NCBI GenBank assembly: GCA_023389035.1
Contig: JAEWFC010000023.1
Span: 186,001-250,000, forward strand
Length of the DNA stretch: 64,000 nt
DNA from: Acidobacteriota bacterium
GTDB taxonomy: Bacteria > Acidobacteriota > Blastocatellia > Pyrinomonadales > Pyrinomonadaceae
Direction of reading: 5' to 3'
The translations under genes were made by a program, and so were the position numbers. Shown piece by piece: positions 9,262 to 17,124 of the stretch (position 1 is its first letter; every line of letters begins with the position of its first letter). The notes beneath the pieces were generated by a model, which was not told where the DNA came from, did no database searches, and saw only the letters and a program-made list of their open reading frames with translations.

Positions 9262-10899
9262 TTACTCATCTTTAGCATCCACGCTCTCATCTGATCCCTT
9301 ATTCTCTATATCAACTGCGTTTTCCGATTCAGCGTCGGTGTTCGGTTCGTCCCCGGCTTCTTTGGCACTTGCAGCCGCATCTTGCGCATCCGGCTGAACG
9401 GGATCATCATCAACAGGCGCTTCTTCGGATTCCACCTCGGCCGATTCGTTTACGGCAGGAGCATCGTCGTTCTCCGATTCTTCAACCTTTGCATGAGTCG
9501 ATTCAGTGACCTCACTTTCCTGCTCTTCAGAGTTGACGTCGCTGCCGTCCTCCGTCGCATTCTCCGACGAACCATCGCTTACGGAATCCGAAGATTCTTC
9601 GCCGCCCTCTACATCCTTTGCGGCTACTATTGCAGCTGCAGATGAGATCATCGCCTGCGCCTCGTCATAGGTCAGATCAAGATAATCGACAAGACTATCG
9701 AGGTTAGCCGCTGCTAATGCCTCAACGTCCTTAATACCGTGTTCAGCGAGCGTTTCAGCCTGTGCGGTCGAGACTCCTTCTAAAGCAGTTAGCGGCACCG
9801 CCTCACCTGACGCCATCATTCGGCCCATCTGCAGAGCGATCTCTTTCTTAAGGACCTCTTCGCTAACAATATTGATATTCCAGCCGACAAGACGTGTCGC
9901 GAGCCTAACGTTCTGGCCCTTTTTGCCGATAGCCAGACTGAGCTGATCCTCTCCGACTATCACGTCCATCTCCCGGTTGTCGATGTCGGTGATACGCACC
10001 TGAGACACCTTAGCTGGGGAAAGAGCGTTTGCGGCAAAAACCGAAGGCTCATCCGACCATTCGATAATATCGATCTTTTCTCCGCGCAGTTCTTTGATGA
10101 TCGACTGCACCCGGCTGCCCTTCATTCCGACGCAAGCGCCTACCGGGTCGACATCCTTCTCATTGGACGAGACCGCGATCTTTGCACGATCGCCTGGCTC
10201 GCGGACGGCCGATTTGATAACGACAGTTTCATCGTAGATCTCAGGCACTTCCATCTCGAAAAGCCGCTTAACCAGGTCTGAGGAGGCCCGCGAAACCGTG
10301 ATCTGCTGGCCCTTTTGCTCTTTCGACACGTCAACGATCACAACACGAATACGTTCGCCCTGGTTCCACATTTCGCCGCGCGACTGTTCCTTACGCGGCA
10401 GGATCGCTTCCAGGTTGTTACCGAGATCAATGATCATATCGCCGCGCTCAAATCGCTTCACAGATCCGTTGATCAATTCGCCCTTGCGATCAATGTACTC
10501 GTCGTAAACTTTTTCCCGAATCGCTTCCCTAACCTTTTGGACGAGGATCTGTTTCGCGGTTTGGGCGGCGATGCGGCCCATTTCTTCCTGCGGCAACGGC
10601 AGCAAAAGCATGTCGCCGAGCTCGATCTCATCTCCGGCCAATTCCTGGGCCTCGACTAGAGACAGTTCCGATGACGGATTTTCGACCTCTTCAACAACAA
10701 CCTTCTGCACGGAGATCTCGATCAGGCCTTCTTCGTTATTCCAATCGACCTGAATGCTATCGCCGGTCTTATCCTGAGCTTTGAACTGCTTACGCGCAGC
10801 GGCCTTCACGGCATCCTTCATGGCCTCGATCACCATATCGCGGTCGAGTCCCTGTTCGTTGCACAGTGCATCAATGCTTTGTCCGATTGATGAGATCAT
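9262..10899 (-). CDS. nusA: Transcription termination/antitermination factor NusA with long acidic tail
   Basis: NusA binds RNA polymerase and modulates pausing, termination and antitermination. Recognisable parts are the N-terminal polymerase-binding domain (residues 1-125), an S1 domain with LINGSVKRFERGDMIIDLG, and two KH domains including GACVGMKGSRVQSIIKELRG. A helix-hairpin-helix repeat (ALEGVSTAQAETLAEHGIKD, around residue 370) follows. The last 125 or so residues are unlike standard NusA: an almost purely Glu/Asp/Ser/Ala, presumably disordered tail. It lies in the rimP-nusA-infB order, 36 bp after rimP. The start at 10899 gives the family N-terminus, though no strong ribosome binding site is seen. 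Confidence 0.96.
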   Translation of the reverse strand: MISSIGQSIDALCNEQGLDRDMVIEAMKDAVKAAARKQFKAQDKTGDSIQVDWNNEEGLIEISVQKVVVEEVENPSSELSLVEAQELAGDEIELGDMLLLPLPQEEMGRIAAQTAKQILVQKVREAIREKVYDEYIDRKGELINGSVKRFERGDMIIDLGNNLEAILPRKEQSRGEMWNQGERIRVVIVDVSKEQKGQQITVSRASSDLVKRLFEMEVPEIYDETVVIKSAVREPGDRAKIAVSSNEKDVDPVGACVGMKGSRVQSIIKELRGEKIDIIEWSDEPSVFAANALSPAKVSQVRITDIDNREMDVIVGEDQLSLAIGKKGQNVRLATRLVGWNINIVSEEVLKKEIALQMGRMMASGEAVPLTALEGVSTAQAETLAEHGIKDVEALAAANLDSLVDYLDLTYDEAQAMISSAAAIVAAKDVEGGEESSDSVSDGSSENATEDGSDVNSEEQESEVTESTHAKVEESENDDAPAVNESAEVESEEAPVDDDPVQPDAQDAAASAKEAGDEPNTDAESENAVDIENKGSDESVDAKDE

Positions 10900-10935
10900 A
10901 TTTCAGCAGGCATCGGGCCTGATCATCGCCGTGCG

Positions 10936-11433
10936 TTATTTGTCCGCCGGCTTGCTATTCTTAATTTCCTGGTCGAGGTCTACCTTCAAATTTGCCTTCT
11001 TGATCGAATCAAACTCGACCTCTATCGGTTCCCCCGATTCCGTGACGATCACAGACGACTCTTTCACTTCCACGATGGTGCCCGTCACGTTTCGTCGACC
11101 GTTCACCGGCATTTTCAATCTCAATCGTGCTTCCTGACCTTTGAAGCGCTCAAAATCCGCTAAGCTGTACAGGCCACGCTCGATCCCCGGCGAGGAAACC
11201 TCAAGAACATACGTTTCCGGAATATGTTCAACCTCGTCGAGCAGAGTCTCGATCTCCCGCGAAGCTTTTCCGCAATCATCGAGGGTAATACCGCCGGGCT
11301 TGTCAATATATACCGTGAACAGCGGGTTGTGCTTAGGTCCAGCGACCTCCGCGTGAACCAGTTCGAAATTATGTTGCGACAAGACCCTTTCGGATATCTC
11401 GCGTAACGTCTGGTTTACCGCCGGACTACTCAT
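10936..11433 (-). CDS. rimP: Ribosome maturation factor RimP
   Basis: RimP assists 30S subunit assembly. The 165-residue protein contains the conserved LTLDDCGKASREIETLL-like segment (here GITLDDCGKASREIETLLDE, near residue 52). This is followed by the motif LEVSSPGIERGL near residue 83, the strongest signature of the family, and an SH3-like C-terminal domain. The ATG at 11433 is preceded by AAGGAA at good spacing. It is the first gene of the rimP-nusA-infB-rbfA unit, and a promoter-like and an attenuator-like element lie just upstream (11507-11536 and 11447-11474). Confidence 0.95.
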   Translation of the reverse strand: MSSPAVNQTLREISERVLSQHNFELVHAEVAGPKHNPLFTVYIDKPGGITLDDCGKASREIETLLDEVEHIPETYVLEVSSPGIERGLYSLADFERFKGQEARLRLKMPVNGRRNVTGTIVEVKESSVIVTESGEPIEVEFDSIKKANLKVDLDQEIKNSKPADK

Positions 11434-11446
11434 TTCCTTCCGATAG

Positions 11447-11474
11447 AAAACAAAAAGTGGGCTGTAAACCCACT
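11447..11474 (-). terminator. Attenuator/terminator hairpin in the rimP leader
   Basis: Read on the minus strand, AGTGGG (11474-11469) pairs with CCCACT (11461-11456) around a 7-nt loop and is followed by TTTTGTTTT. It lies between the candidate rimP promoter and the rimP ribosome binding site, so it could attenuate the rimP-nusA operon or end the transcript of the small gene upstream. Confidence 0.5.
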
Positions 11475-11506
11475 GAACTACGGACCACGGTTCGTAACAA
11501 ACGGTA

Positions 11507-11536
11507 AGTCTACCGCAAGATCCACCAGAAAATCAA
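11507..11536 (-). promoter_or_regulatory. Candidate sigma70-type promoter for rimP-nusA-infB
   Basis: On the minus strand TTGATT (11536-11531) and TAGACT (11512-11507) are separated by 18 bp. Both resemble sigma70 -35 and -10 boxes and point at rimP about 75 bp downstream. The call is by eye only. Confidence 0.4.
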
Positions 11537-11543
11537 GCAATGA

Positions 11544-11951
11544 TCACAGGTTCTTTTCGATACGATCCATTATCCCACTTATTTCGTCCGACTTCTGGCT
11601 TACGACTTGGAACTTCGCCTTTTCCGGAGCTCCGGCGAACTCTTCGACCATTACAAGAAATTCCTTTGTGAGTGATGTGAGCCGCTTCGAGTCTCGTTCG
11701 AGAAGCTGAGCCTTATCAGGTGTTCCCGCAAGAGACTTTTTCGCCTCGGCAACGCCCCAATGGGTGATGCGGACGACGTACTGTTTTGAGGTGTCGGTCA
11801 CCCAACTCTCGCCCGTAAGAAATTGGGAAATATCTGCGATGCTTGGGTAAAATCCTTCCCTCTTTAAGAGGTCTGTAAGATCGACATCGACCGAGTCGCG
11901 GCCGCCGGTCTCTTCGTAGATTTTAGTGAGTACTTTGTGATAGACGTCCAT
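11544..11951 (-). CDS. Conserved-looking hypothetical protein, 135 aa
   Basis: No family is recognised. The protein starts MDVYHKVLTKIYEETGG and looks soluble, with no signal peptide or membrane segment. The first 75 residues alternate helix and short strand in a pattern compatible with a winged-helix fold (KIYEETGG, LTDLLKREGFYPSIADIS, a strand pair near KQYVVRITHWG). The remainder (residues 80-135) is predicted largely helical and ends in DEISGIMDRIEKNL. It starts 20 bp after the ROK kinase stop on the same strand, so the two are probably co-transcribed. Codon usage and base composition match the surroundings. Confidence 0.75.
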   Translation of the reverse strand: MDVYHKVLTKIYEETGGRDSVDVDLTDLLKREGFYPSIADISQFLTGESWVTDTSKQYVVRITHWGVAEAKKSLAGTPDKAQLLERDSKRLTSLTKEFLVMVEEFAGAPEKAKFQVVSQKSDEISGIMDRIEKNL

Positions 11952-11971
11952 ATATGAAGCAGTAAAACCGT

Positions 11972-12910
11972 TCAGATCGTTAGTTTATGGTTTCGAGCGT
12001 CAAATATTAGCGAGGCCGCACCGAGAAGACCAGCGTCGTCGCCGAGCAAAGCGCGGACAATCTTAGCACGTTTGGCAGGGCGGTTAAATGCTTGTCGCGA
12101 TATTGTTTCGAGCATTCGCGGCGCAAAAAGATCCCATGCTCCCGAAGCACCACCGCCGATCACTACAACCTCGGGGTTTAACATATTAATAAAGCCTGAT
12201 ATTGCCAAGCCCAGGTAGATGCCAACCGAATCGAACACTTCGATCGCGACTTCATCTCCGCTGCAGCCGAGGTCGTATATTTCATGCGCAGAAAGTTCTT
12301 TAGCAGATCCTCTCCCTCTTTCGCTCGCCATTCGTACTATTGCGGTTGCCGACGCATACTGTTCCAGACATCCTCGTCCTCCACACCCGCACGGGTGGCC
12401 GTTCGGTTCGAGGCACACGTGGCCGAGTTCACCGGCAGTTCCGTCGATCCCGCGTAAAGGCTTACTGTCAATGATCAAACCGCCGCCGACTCCGGTGCCT
12501 AGCGTGAGGCATACGGAACTTGCCGACCCGGCCGACGATCCGAGCCAGGCCTCTCCGATAGCCGCGGCTGTGGCGTCATTCTCCAAGACCACCGGCACGG
12601 AGATGTCCTTGCTCAACTCCGACACGATCTCCAACCCGTTTAGAAATGGCAGGTTAGGCGATTCAACAATGATTCCTGATCCTACATCGAGAACGGCCGG
12701 CAGTGCGAGAGCGAACCCAACAATGTCGCCGGTTGCCTCTTGCTCGCATTTAAAATAGAGACATCTCACGGTATCGAGTAACGCTGGAACACCGGCCGCA
12801 ACATCCGGCGTCGGGACCTCTTCACGGTGTAGGATCTGTCCGTCCTCGTTCACTAACGCCAGCCTCAGGTTTGTGCCGCCGACGTCTGCACTGATCGCTA
12901 AATTATCCAT
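11972..12910 (-). CDS. ROK family sugar kinase (glucokinase-like)
   Basis: ROK kinases phosphorylate glucose or related sugars with ATP. The 312-residue protein has the N-terminal phosphate-binding motif SADVGGTNLRLALV, the sugar-binding segment LENDATAAAIGEAW, and the loop GTGVGGGLI. It also carries the zinc-binding ROK signature HPCGCGGRGCLEQYAS near residue 175. The ATG at 12910 places the ADVGGTN motif at the usual distance from the N-terminus; an in-frame ATG at 12943 would add 11 residues. No transporter or regulator is adjacent, so the substrate (probably glucose) is an inference from the family. Confidence 0.9.
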   Translation of the reverse strand: MDNLAISADVGGTNLRLALVNEDGQILHREEVPTPDVAAGVPALLDTVRCLYFKCEQEATGDIVGFALALPAVLDVGSGIIVESPNLPFLNGLEIVSELSKDISVPVVLENDATAAAIGEAWLGSSAGSASSVCLTLGTGVGGGLIIDSKPLRGIDGTAGELGHVCLEPNGHPCGCGGRGCLEQYASATAIVRMASERGRGSAKELSAHEIYDLGCSGDEVAIEVFDSVGIYLGLAISGFINMLNPEVVVIGGGASGAWDLFAPRMLETISRQAFNRPAKRAKIVRALLGDDAGLLGAASLIFDARNHKLTI

Positions 12911-13193
12911 GGTGGTGCATTGAGTTTTGCCCTGGCGGAGCATTAGAACAAATATGCCATACCCCGTCCAGGTTGATGCGGAAGCATGCCAAAAAACCTC
13001 TTATGCATCAGGCAGCCATGACCTGACCGGCGTTCAGATTAGCGTTAAATACCGAAACGTCGAAATTCGTAAAGATAGTCTTTCAATCGTCGCCTCTTTT
13101 GTGTTATAAATGACGTTCAAATCCTTAGCTTAGAAGTTTTACGGGCTGTAAAGGAAAATTGCTTTCCAATTTTTTATATGGGTGGAAGTTTTA
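12911..13193. other. Intergenic region between ROK kinase and the FecR-like pair
   Basis: Together with the promoter and leader up to 13278, this is 368 bases without a gene. It is AT-rich towards 13100-13190, with a small hairpin GGAAA/TTTCC followed by a run of T at about 13152-13176. That hairpin may be a weak terminator on the plus strand. No RNA gene or open frame of note was found. Confidence 0.5.
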
Positions 13194-13222
13194 TTGACAC
13201 GTCCACGGGTTTCGTGTAAAAG
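13194..13222 (+). promoter_or_regulatory. Sigma70-type promoter for the FecR-like gene pair
   Basis: A perfect -35 box TTGACA (13194-13199) is followed after exactly 17 bp by TAAAAG (13217-13222). The predicted start is about 50 bases upstream of the first gene, whose ATG is preceded by AGAGGAG. This is one of the clearest promoters in the window. Confidence 0.65.
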
Positions 13223-13278
13223 ATTGGTAGGTCTGTTTTTTTGAAATCATTGAAAATTGGCGATTTAAGAGGAGAAAT

Positions 13279-13875
13279 ATGACTTGTAATCTGTGGGTTC
13301 GCAAAGCACTTTCATCGTGCTTGATGGTCGCAGTGATGGCGACATACTCTATGGTGGCTCTTGCCGTCCCCGGCAAGGTCGCCGGCGACTTGACCGTGAT
13401 TGGCAAAGGCGCTAATTCGAGCGCTGCATCAGTTCTTATAAACGGCGAATCTGCAAAGAGCGGCCGATCAGTGTTCACTTCGAGCACGATCGTTACGCCT
13501 GCTGATTCTTCAGCCGTTGTCAGCCTTGGCAAGCTTGGAAAGATCCAGGTTGCACCTGACTCAACCTTCACATTAAATTTTGAGAACGCGATCACCGGAA
13601 CATTGACCTCCGGTAAAGTGACCGTTTTGACCTCGGCCGATACGGTCGAAGTTACAACCGCCAACGGTGTCGTTAATCTAGCAGCCGGCGAGGCCGTAAC
13701 TGCGGCGGGCAGCAAGGCTCAGGATGACGACGACGACGATGACGGCGGAGCAGCATGGTGGCTCTTCGCGATCGGAATGGGCGGCGCACTTGCCGGTATC
13801 ATTTGGGCGGCTACCAGCAATTCCAACGAAATTAACCTGGGCGGTGGCGGCACTGTCGTCAGCCCGGTGCTCTAA
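13279..13875 (+). CDS. Secreted/anchored FecR-like domain protein, copy 1
   Basis: The 198-residue protein has a signal peptide (hydrophobic core SSCLMVAVMATYSMVALA, cleavage likely after ALA near residue 29). A beta-rich domain follows with STIVTPADSSAVVSLGKLGK and SGKVTVLTS, resembling the FecR/periplasmic ligand-sensor fold. After an Asp-rich run (DDDDDDD, about residues 149-155) there is a Trp-initiated hydrophobic helix (WWLFAIGMGGALAGIIWA). The protein ends in a short tail containing GGGGTVVSP. It is paralogous to the next gene; both share the order signal peptide, FecR-like domain, helix, GGGT-VSP tail. The start follows a strong AGAGGAG. No anti-sigma segment is present, so it is probably a structural or sensory envelope protein rather than a FecR regulator (inference). 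Confidence 0.85.
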   Translation: MTCNLWVRKALSSCLMVAVMATYSMVALAVPGKVAGDLTVIGKGANSSAASVLINGESAKSGRSVFTSSTIVTPADSSAVVSLGKLGKIQVAPDSTFTLNFENAITGTLTSGKVTVLTSADTVEVTTANGVVNLAAGEAVTAAGSKAQDDDDDDDGGAAWWLFAIGMGGALAGIIWAATSNSNEINLGGGGTVVSPVL

Positions 13876-13957
13876 AGCCAATCAAATTGCTCCGGCGAAC
13901 CTGGTGTCCGCCGGATTGAATGATCTTATACGGTCATTACAGGAGGAAATTAAATCA

Positions 13958-14662
13958 ATGCTCGGCAAAAACCGTTTTCGTAAACTAATCACATCATTCA
14001 CGGCCGTTGCCGTCCTATGTGTATACTCGACCGTCGCTTTGGCACTTCCCAAAGACGTCACCGGCGAGATCACAGTTTCTGGACAGGTTACAGTCAACGG
14101 CACTACGGCCGTTTCAAACGCCACGATAATCTCTGGCAGCACCATCGTTACCGGCCCTGACTCCAGCGCTATTGTTTCGCTTGGAAAGAACGGCCGTGTT
14201 GAGATCCTTGAGAACTCGAACATGGTGCTCAATTTCGGTGCAAATAATATTGCCGGCGTTCTGTCGTCGGGTAAGGCGCGCGTTTCGAACGCAGCCGGTG
14301 TTGCAACTACCGTAACGACGAAAGACGCTACCGTGATCGCAGATGCCGGCCAGGCTGATGTATTCGCCGTTGAGGTTGAGTGTTCACACACTCACGTCGA
14401 TACCACATCAGGCATCGTAACGATGCGTGAAGGAACTGCAGAACGTCAGGTCGCCGCAGGAACGAATGCTACGGCAGGCAACCTTTCACAGACCGGTTGC
14501 GAGCCTTGCCTCCGTCCGAATTCAGCACCTCCGGTTCGCTTCGGTGGCCCATGGTGGCTGATCCTGGTTGGTGCCGGTGTTGCCGGTGCAGCTATCCTGC
14601 TCGGCAAGAAGAATGATACGACCATCGGCGGCGGAACGATCATCGTCAGCCCCACGAGGTAG
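13958..14662 (+). CDS. Secreted/anchored FecR-like domain protein, copy 2
   Basis: This is a 234-residue paralogue of the preceding gene. It has a signal peptide (FTAVAVLCVYSTVALA) and a FecR-like domain with STIVTGPDSSAIVSLGKNGR and LSSGKARVSNA. A longer middle part contains VECSHTHVDTTSG and a Cys pair in QTGCEPCLRP, absent from copy 1. The end has a Trp-led helix (WWLILVGAGVAGAAILL) and the tail GGGTIIVSP. The ATG at 13958 is chosen for its excellent AGGAGGAAAT at good spacing; the frame is open further upstream but overlaps copy 1. It lies 82 bp after copy 1, across a small GC-rich hairpin (CCGGCG/CGCCGG), and before a strong terminator, so the pair forms a two-gene operon. Confidence 0.85.
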   Translation: MLGKNRFRKLITSFTAVAVLCVYSTVALALPKDVTGEITVSGQVTVNGTTAVSNATIISGSTIVTGPDSSAIVSLGKNGRVEILENSNMVLNFGANNIAGVLSSGKARVSNAAGVATTVTTKDATVIADAGQADVFAVEVECSHTHVDTTSGIVTMREGTAERQVAAGTNATAGNLSQTGCEPCLRPNSAPPVRFGGPWWLILVGAGVAGAAILLGKKNDTTIGGGTIIVSPTR

Positions 14663-14698
14663 TTCGACCTTTAATAAGTTTCTCTTAGGTTGCATAGG

Positions 14699-14737
14699 AT
14701 ACGGGTCATGTTGTTACAATATGACCCGTATATTTTT
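14699..14737 (+). terminator. Strong intrinsic terminator after the FecR-like pair
   Basis: An almost uninterrupted 15-bp stem (arms 14699-14713 and 14717-14731, outer 11 bp perfect, one G-T pair) closes on a 3-nt loop. It is followed by TATTTTTG. It ends the two-gene operon before ugd. Confidence 0.9.
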
Positions 14738-14789
14738 GTTCAGATTCATAAACGTCTAAATATTACGCATTAATATATTCTAAATTTAT

Positions 14790-16088
14790 ATGCATATTGC
14801 AGTTATCGGTACCGGCTATGTCGGTTTAGTTAGCGGTGCGTGTTTTGCGGAATTCGGGGTCGATGTTACTTGCGTCGATGTTGATAGCAGTAAGATCGAA
14901 AAACTCAACAACGGCATAATTCCTATCTACGAACCCGGCTTGGATCAGGTTGTAGAAAAGAACGTTCGGGACGGGCGTCTTCATTTCACGACCGATATAC
15001 GATCGGCGGTTGAACAGGCTAAGGTCGTTTTTCTTGCCGTCGGCACACCGCCTCAGGAAGATGGCTCACCCGATATGAGCTACTATCGCCAGGCCGCGAA
15101 AGACGTGGCCGAGGCGATGAACGGTTACAAGGTACTTGTAACAAAGTCGACCGTTCCGATCGGGACCGGCGAATGGCTTCGGTCGTTCGTCAAAGAGAAT
15201 CTGCCGATCGACACTGACTTCGGCGTTGCTTCGAATCCGGAGTTTCTACGCGAGGGGGCTGCGATCGACGACTTCATGCGTCCGGACCGTGTTGTGATCG
15301 GGAGCAACGAACCCCAAGCCATCGAGATAATGAAAGAGCTTTATCGCCCGCTCTACCTTATCGAAACGCCGATCGTTATTACTTCCCTTGAAGCTGCGGA
15401 ACTCATCAAGTACGCCGCTAACGCCTTCCTCGCCACAAAGATCACTTTTATTAATGAGGTCGCGAACCTTTGCGATGCGATCGGCTGCGACGTTCACGAC
15501 GTCGCTCGTGGAATGGGAATGGACAACCGCATCGGCAGAAAGTTCCTCCACCCCGGCCCCGGTTACGGCGGATCCTGCTTTCCTAAGGACACTCGTGCTC
15601 TTACGACGGTAGCGGATCAGTTCGGTGTTGAAACGCTGATCGTCGACGCTGTCATCGAAGCCAACGAACGCCAGCGCGACGCGATGATCCCGAAGATCGA
15701 AAAGCTCGTCGGCGGACTTTCCGGTAAGCGTATCGGTATGCTTGGGCTGTCGTTCAAGCCGGAAACGGATGATATGCGGGAGTCACCCGCCATCGACATT
15801 ATCCGGCAGCTCATCGAAAAGGGTGCCTCTGTCCGTGCCTTTGATCCGGTAGCGATGGACGAAGCTCGCCATTTTGTTGACGGGATCGAGTATGCCGAAG
15901 ACGAGTACGATGCGATCAAGGACGCCGATGCCTTGGTCATCGTAACCGAATGGAACCAATTCAGGGCACTCGATATGGAAAAAGTTAAGAGTCTTCTAAC
16001 TGCCCCAAAGGTCGCGGATCTTCGAAACATCTACGAACCGGACGACATGCGGGCCCTTGGGTTCGAATACGTCGGCGTCGGACGATAA
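14790..16088 (+). CDS. ugd: UDP-glucose 6-dehydrogenase
   Basis: Ugd oxidises UDP-glucose twice with NAD to UDP-glucuronate, a precursor of acidic surface polysaccharides. The 432-residue protein has the Rossmann motif VIGTGYVGLVSGACFAE at its N-terminus and the segment VGTPPQEDGSPDM. The catalytic-cysteine motif GYGGSCFPKDT lies near residue 258, and SFKPETDDMRESPAI begins the C-terminal domain. Length and motifs match active enzymes. It is followed by a terminator-like hairpin and then an NDP-sugar epimerase on the same strand, suggesting a shared role in glycan precursor supply. Confidence 0.95.
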   Translation: MHIAVIGTGYVGLVSGACFAEFGVDVTCVDVDSSKIEKLNNGIIPIYEPGLDQVVEKNVRDGRLHFTTDIRSAVEQAKVVFLAVGTPPQEDGSPDMSYYRQAAKDVAEAMNGYKVLVTKSTVPIGTGEWLRSFVKENLPIDTDFGVASNPEFLREGAAIDDFMRPDRVVIGSNEPQAIEIMKELYRPLYLIETPIVITSLEAAELIKYAANAFLATKITFINEVANLCDAIGCDVHDVARGMGMDNRIGRKFLHPGPGYGGSCFPKDTRALTTVADQFGVETLIVDAVIEANERQRDAMIPKIEKLVGGLSGKRIGMLGLSFKPETDDMRESPAIDIIRQLIEKGASVRAFDPVAMDEARHFVDGIEYAEDEYDAIKDADALVIVTEWNQFRALDMEKVKSLLTAPKVADLRNIYEPDDMRALGFEYVGVGR

Positions 16089-16101
16089 TGACCATCTGAG
16101 C

Positions 16102-16137
16102 AAGTGCGGGCAGACTTTGCCCGCACTTCTTAATTTG
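16102..16137 (+). terminator. Terminator-like hairpin after ugd
   Basis: A perfect 11-bp stem (AAGTGCGGGCA at 16102-16112 with its complement at 16118-16128) encloses a 5-nt loop and is followed by the short T-rich CTTAATTTG. Partial read-through into the epimerase gene is likely because the T-tract is weak. Confidence 0.65.
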
Positions 16138-16175
16138 AGATCGCCTTCGCGGCGACGGAGAGCAAGACAACAGGT

Positions 16176-17120
16176 ATGAAAGCACTTATCACCGGTGGTG
16201 CGGGATTCATCGGCTCGAATCTGGCTGATGAACTTATCGCACAAGGTGCAAAGGTTCGGATCGTCGACAATTTCCTTACGGGCTTCCGGGACAACCTCGA
16301 TGAGATACGCGGTGATTTCGATTTTGTCGACGCGGACGTGAATGACAGCACCAAGCTGAATGCGGCTCTCGAGGGCGTTGATGTAGTCTTCCATCAGGCG
16401 GCACTTCCAAGTGTGCCCCGATCAGTGGACGACCCAGCGGAAACGCACCAGGCCTGCGTGAACGGTACGTTCAACGTCCTGATGTCAGCCAGGGATCGCG
16501 GTGTCCGCCGCGTCGTTTACGCCGCGTCGAGCTCCGCATACGGCGATCAAGAGGTTCTGCCGAAGACCGAATCAATGGCCCCCGATCCGCTGTCGCCATA
16601 TGCCGCCGCAAAGCTCGTCGGCGAGTATTATTGCCGTGTATTCAGCAACGTATACGGAATGGAGTGTATTTCCCTGCGCTATTTCAATGTGTTCGGGCCT
16701 CGACAAAATCCGTCCTCACAATATTCGGGCGTTATCTCGCGCTTTATCGACGCTGTTATGAAGGGAAGCACGCCTGTAATATTCGGTGACGGTGAGCAGA
16801 CTCGCGATTTCACTTATATAGCGAACGTGGTGAACGCTAATATAAACGCGGCCACTGCAACTCGGGGCTTCGGTCGAGTGATGAACGCCGCAAATGGTGA
16901 ACGCGTATCACTGAACGAACTATTGTCCGTTCTGAAGAAGATCACAGGCAAGAACGATGTAAAGGCTGAATTCCGACCGGCACGTGCCGGCGATGTTAAG
17001 CACTCCCAGGCCGACAATGCTCTCGCAAAGGAACTGATCGGCTACGAAAAGCTCGTAGGTCTGGAAGAGGGCCTGACGAAGACGATCGATTGGTGGAAGC
17101 AAAGTCGCTTCGCAAAATAG
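16176..17120 (+). CDS. NAD-dependent NDP-sugar epimerase (UDP-GlcNAc/UDP-GlcA 4-epimerase type)
   Basis: An extended short-chain dehydrogenase of 314 residues with the NAD motif TGGAGFIGSNLADEL. The catalytic YxxxK lies in SPYAAAKLVGEYY near residue 147, and Ser in AASSSAYG. The segments HQAALPSVPRSVDDP and LRYFNVFGPRQNP are shared with WbpP/TviC-like epimerases acting on UDP-GlcNAc or its uronic acid, so that substrate class is favoured over UDP-glucose. With ugd just upstream, UDP-glucuronate 4-epimerisation is also plausible. It converges on the LolA-like gene with a 4-bp gap. Confidence 0.88.
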   Translation: MKALITGGAGFIGSNLADELIAQGAKVRIVDNFLTGFRDNLDEIRGDFDFVDADVNDSTKLNAALEGVDVVFHQAALPSVPRSVDDPAETHQACVNGTFNVLMSARDRGVRRVVYAASSSAYGDQEVLPKTESMAPDPLSPYAAAKLVGEYYCRVFSNVYGMECISLRYFNVFGPRQNPSSQYSGVISRFIDAVMKGSTPVIFGDGEQTRDFTYIANVVNANINAATATRGFGRVMNAANGERVSLNELLSVLKKITGKNDVKAEFRPARAGDVKHSQADNALAKELIGYEKLVGLEEGLTKTIDWWKQSRFAK

Positions 17121-17124
17121 TTTC

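Noticed and set aside
11882..13278. A tRNA or other RNA gene in the gap before the FecR-like pair
   Set aside because: No cloverleaf, T-loop motif or conserved RNA structure was seen by eye; a covariance-model scan could still find one.
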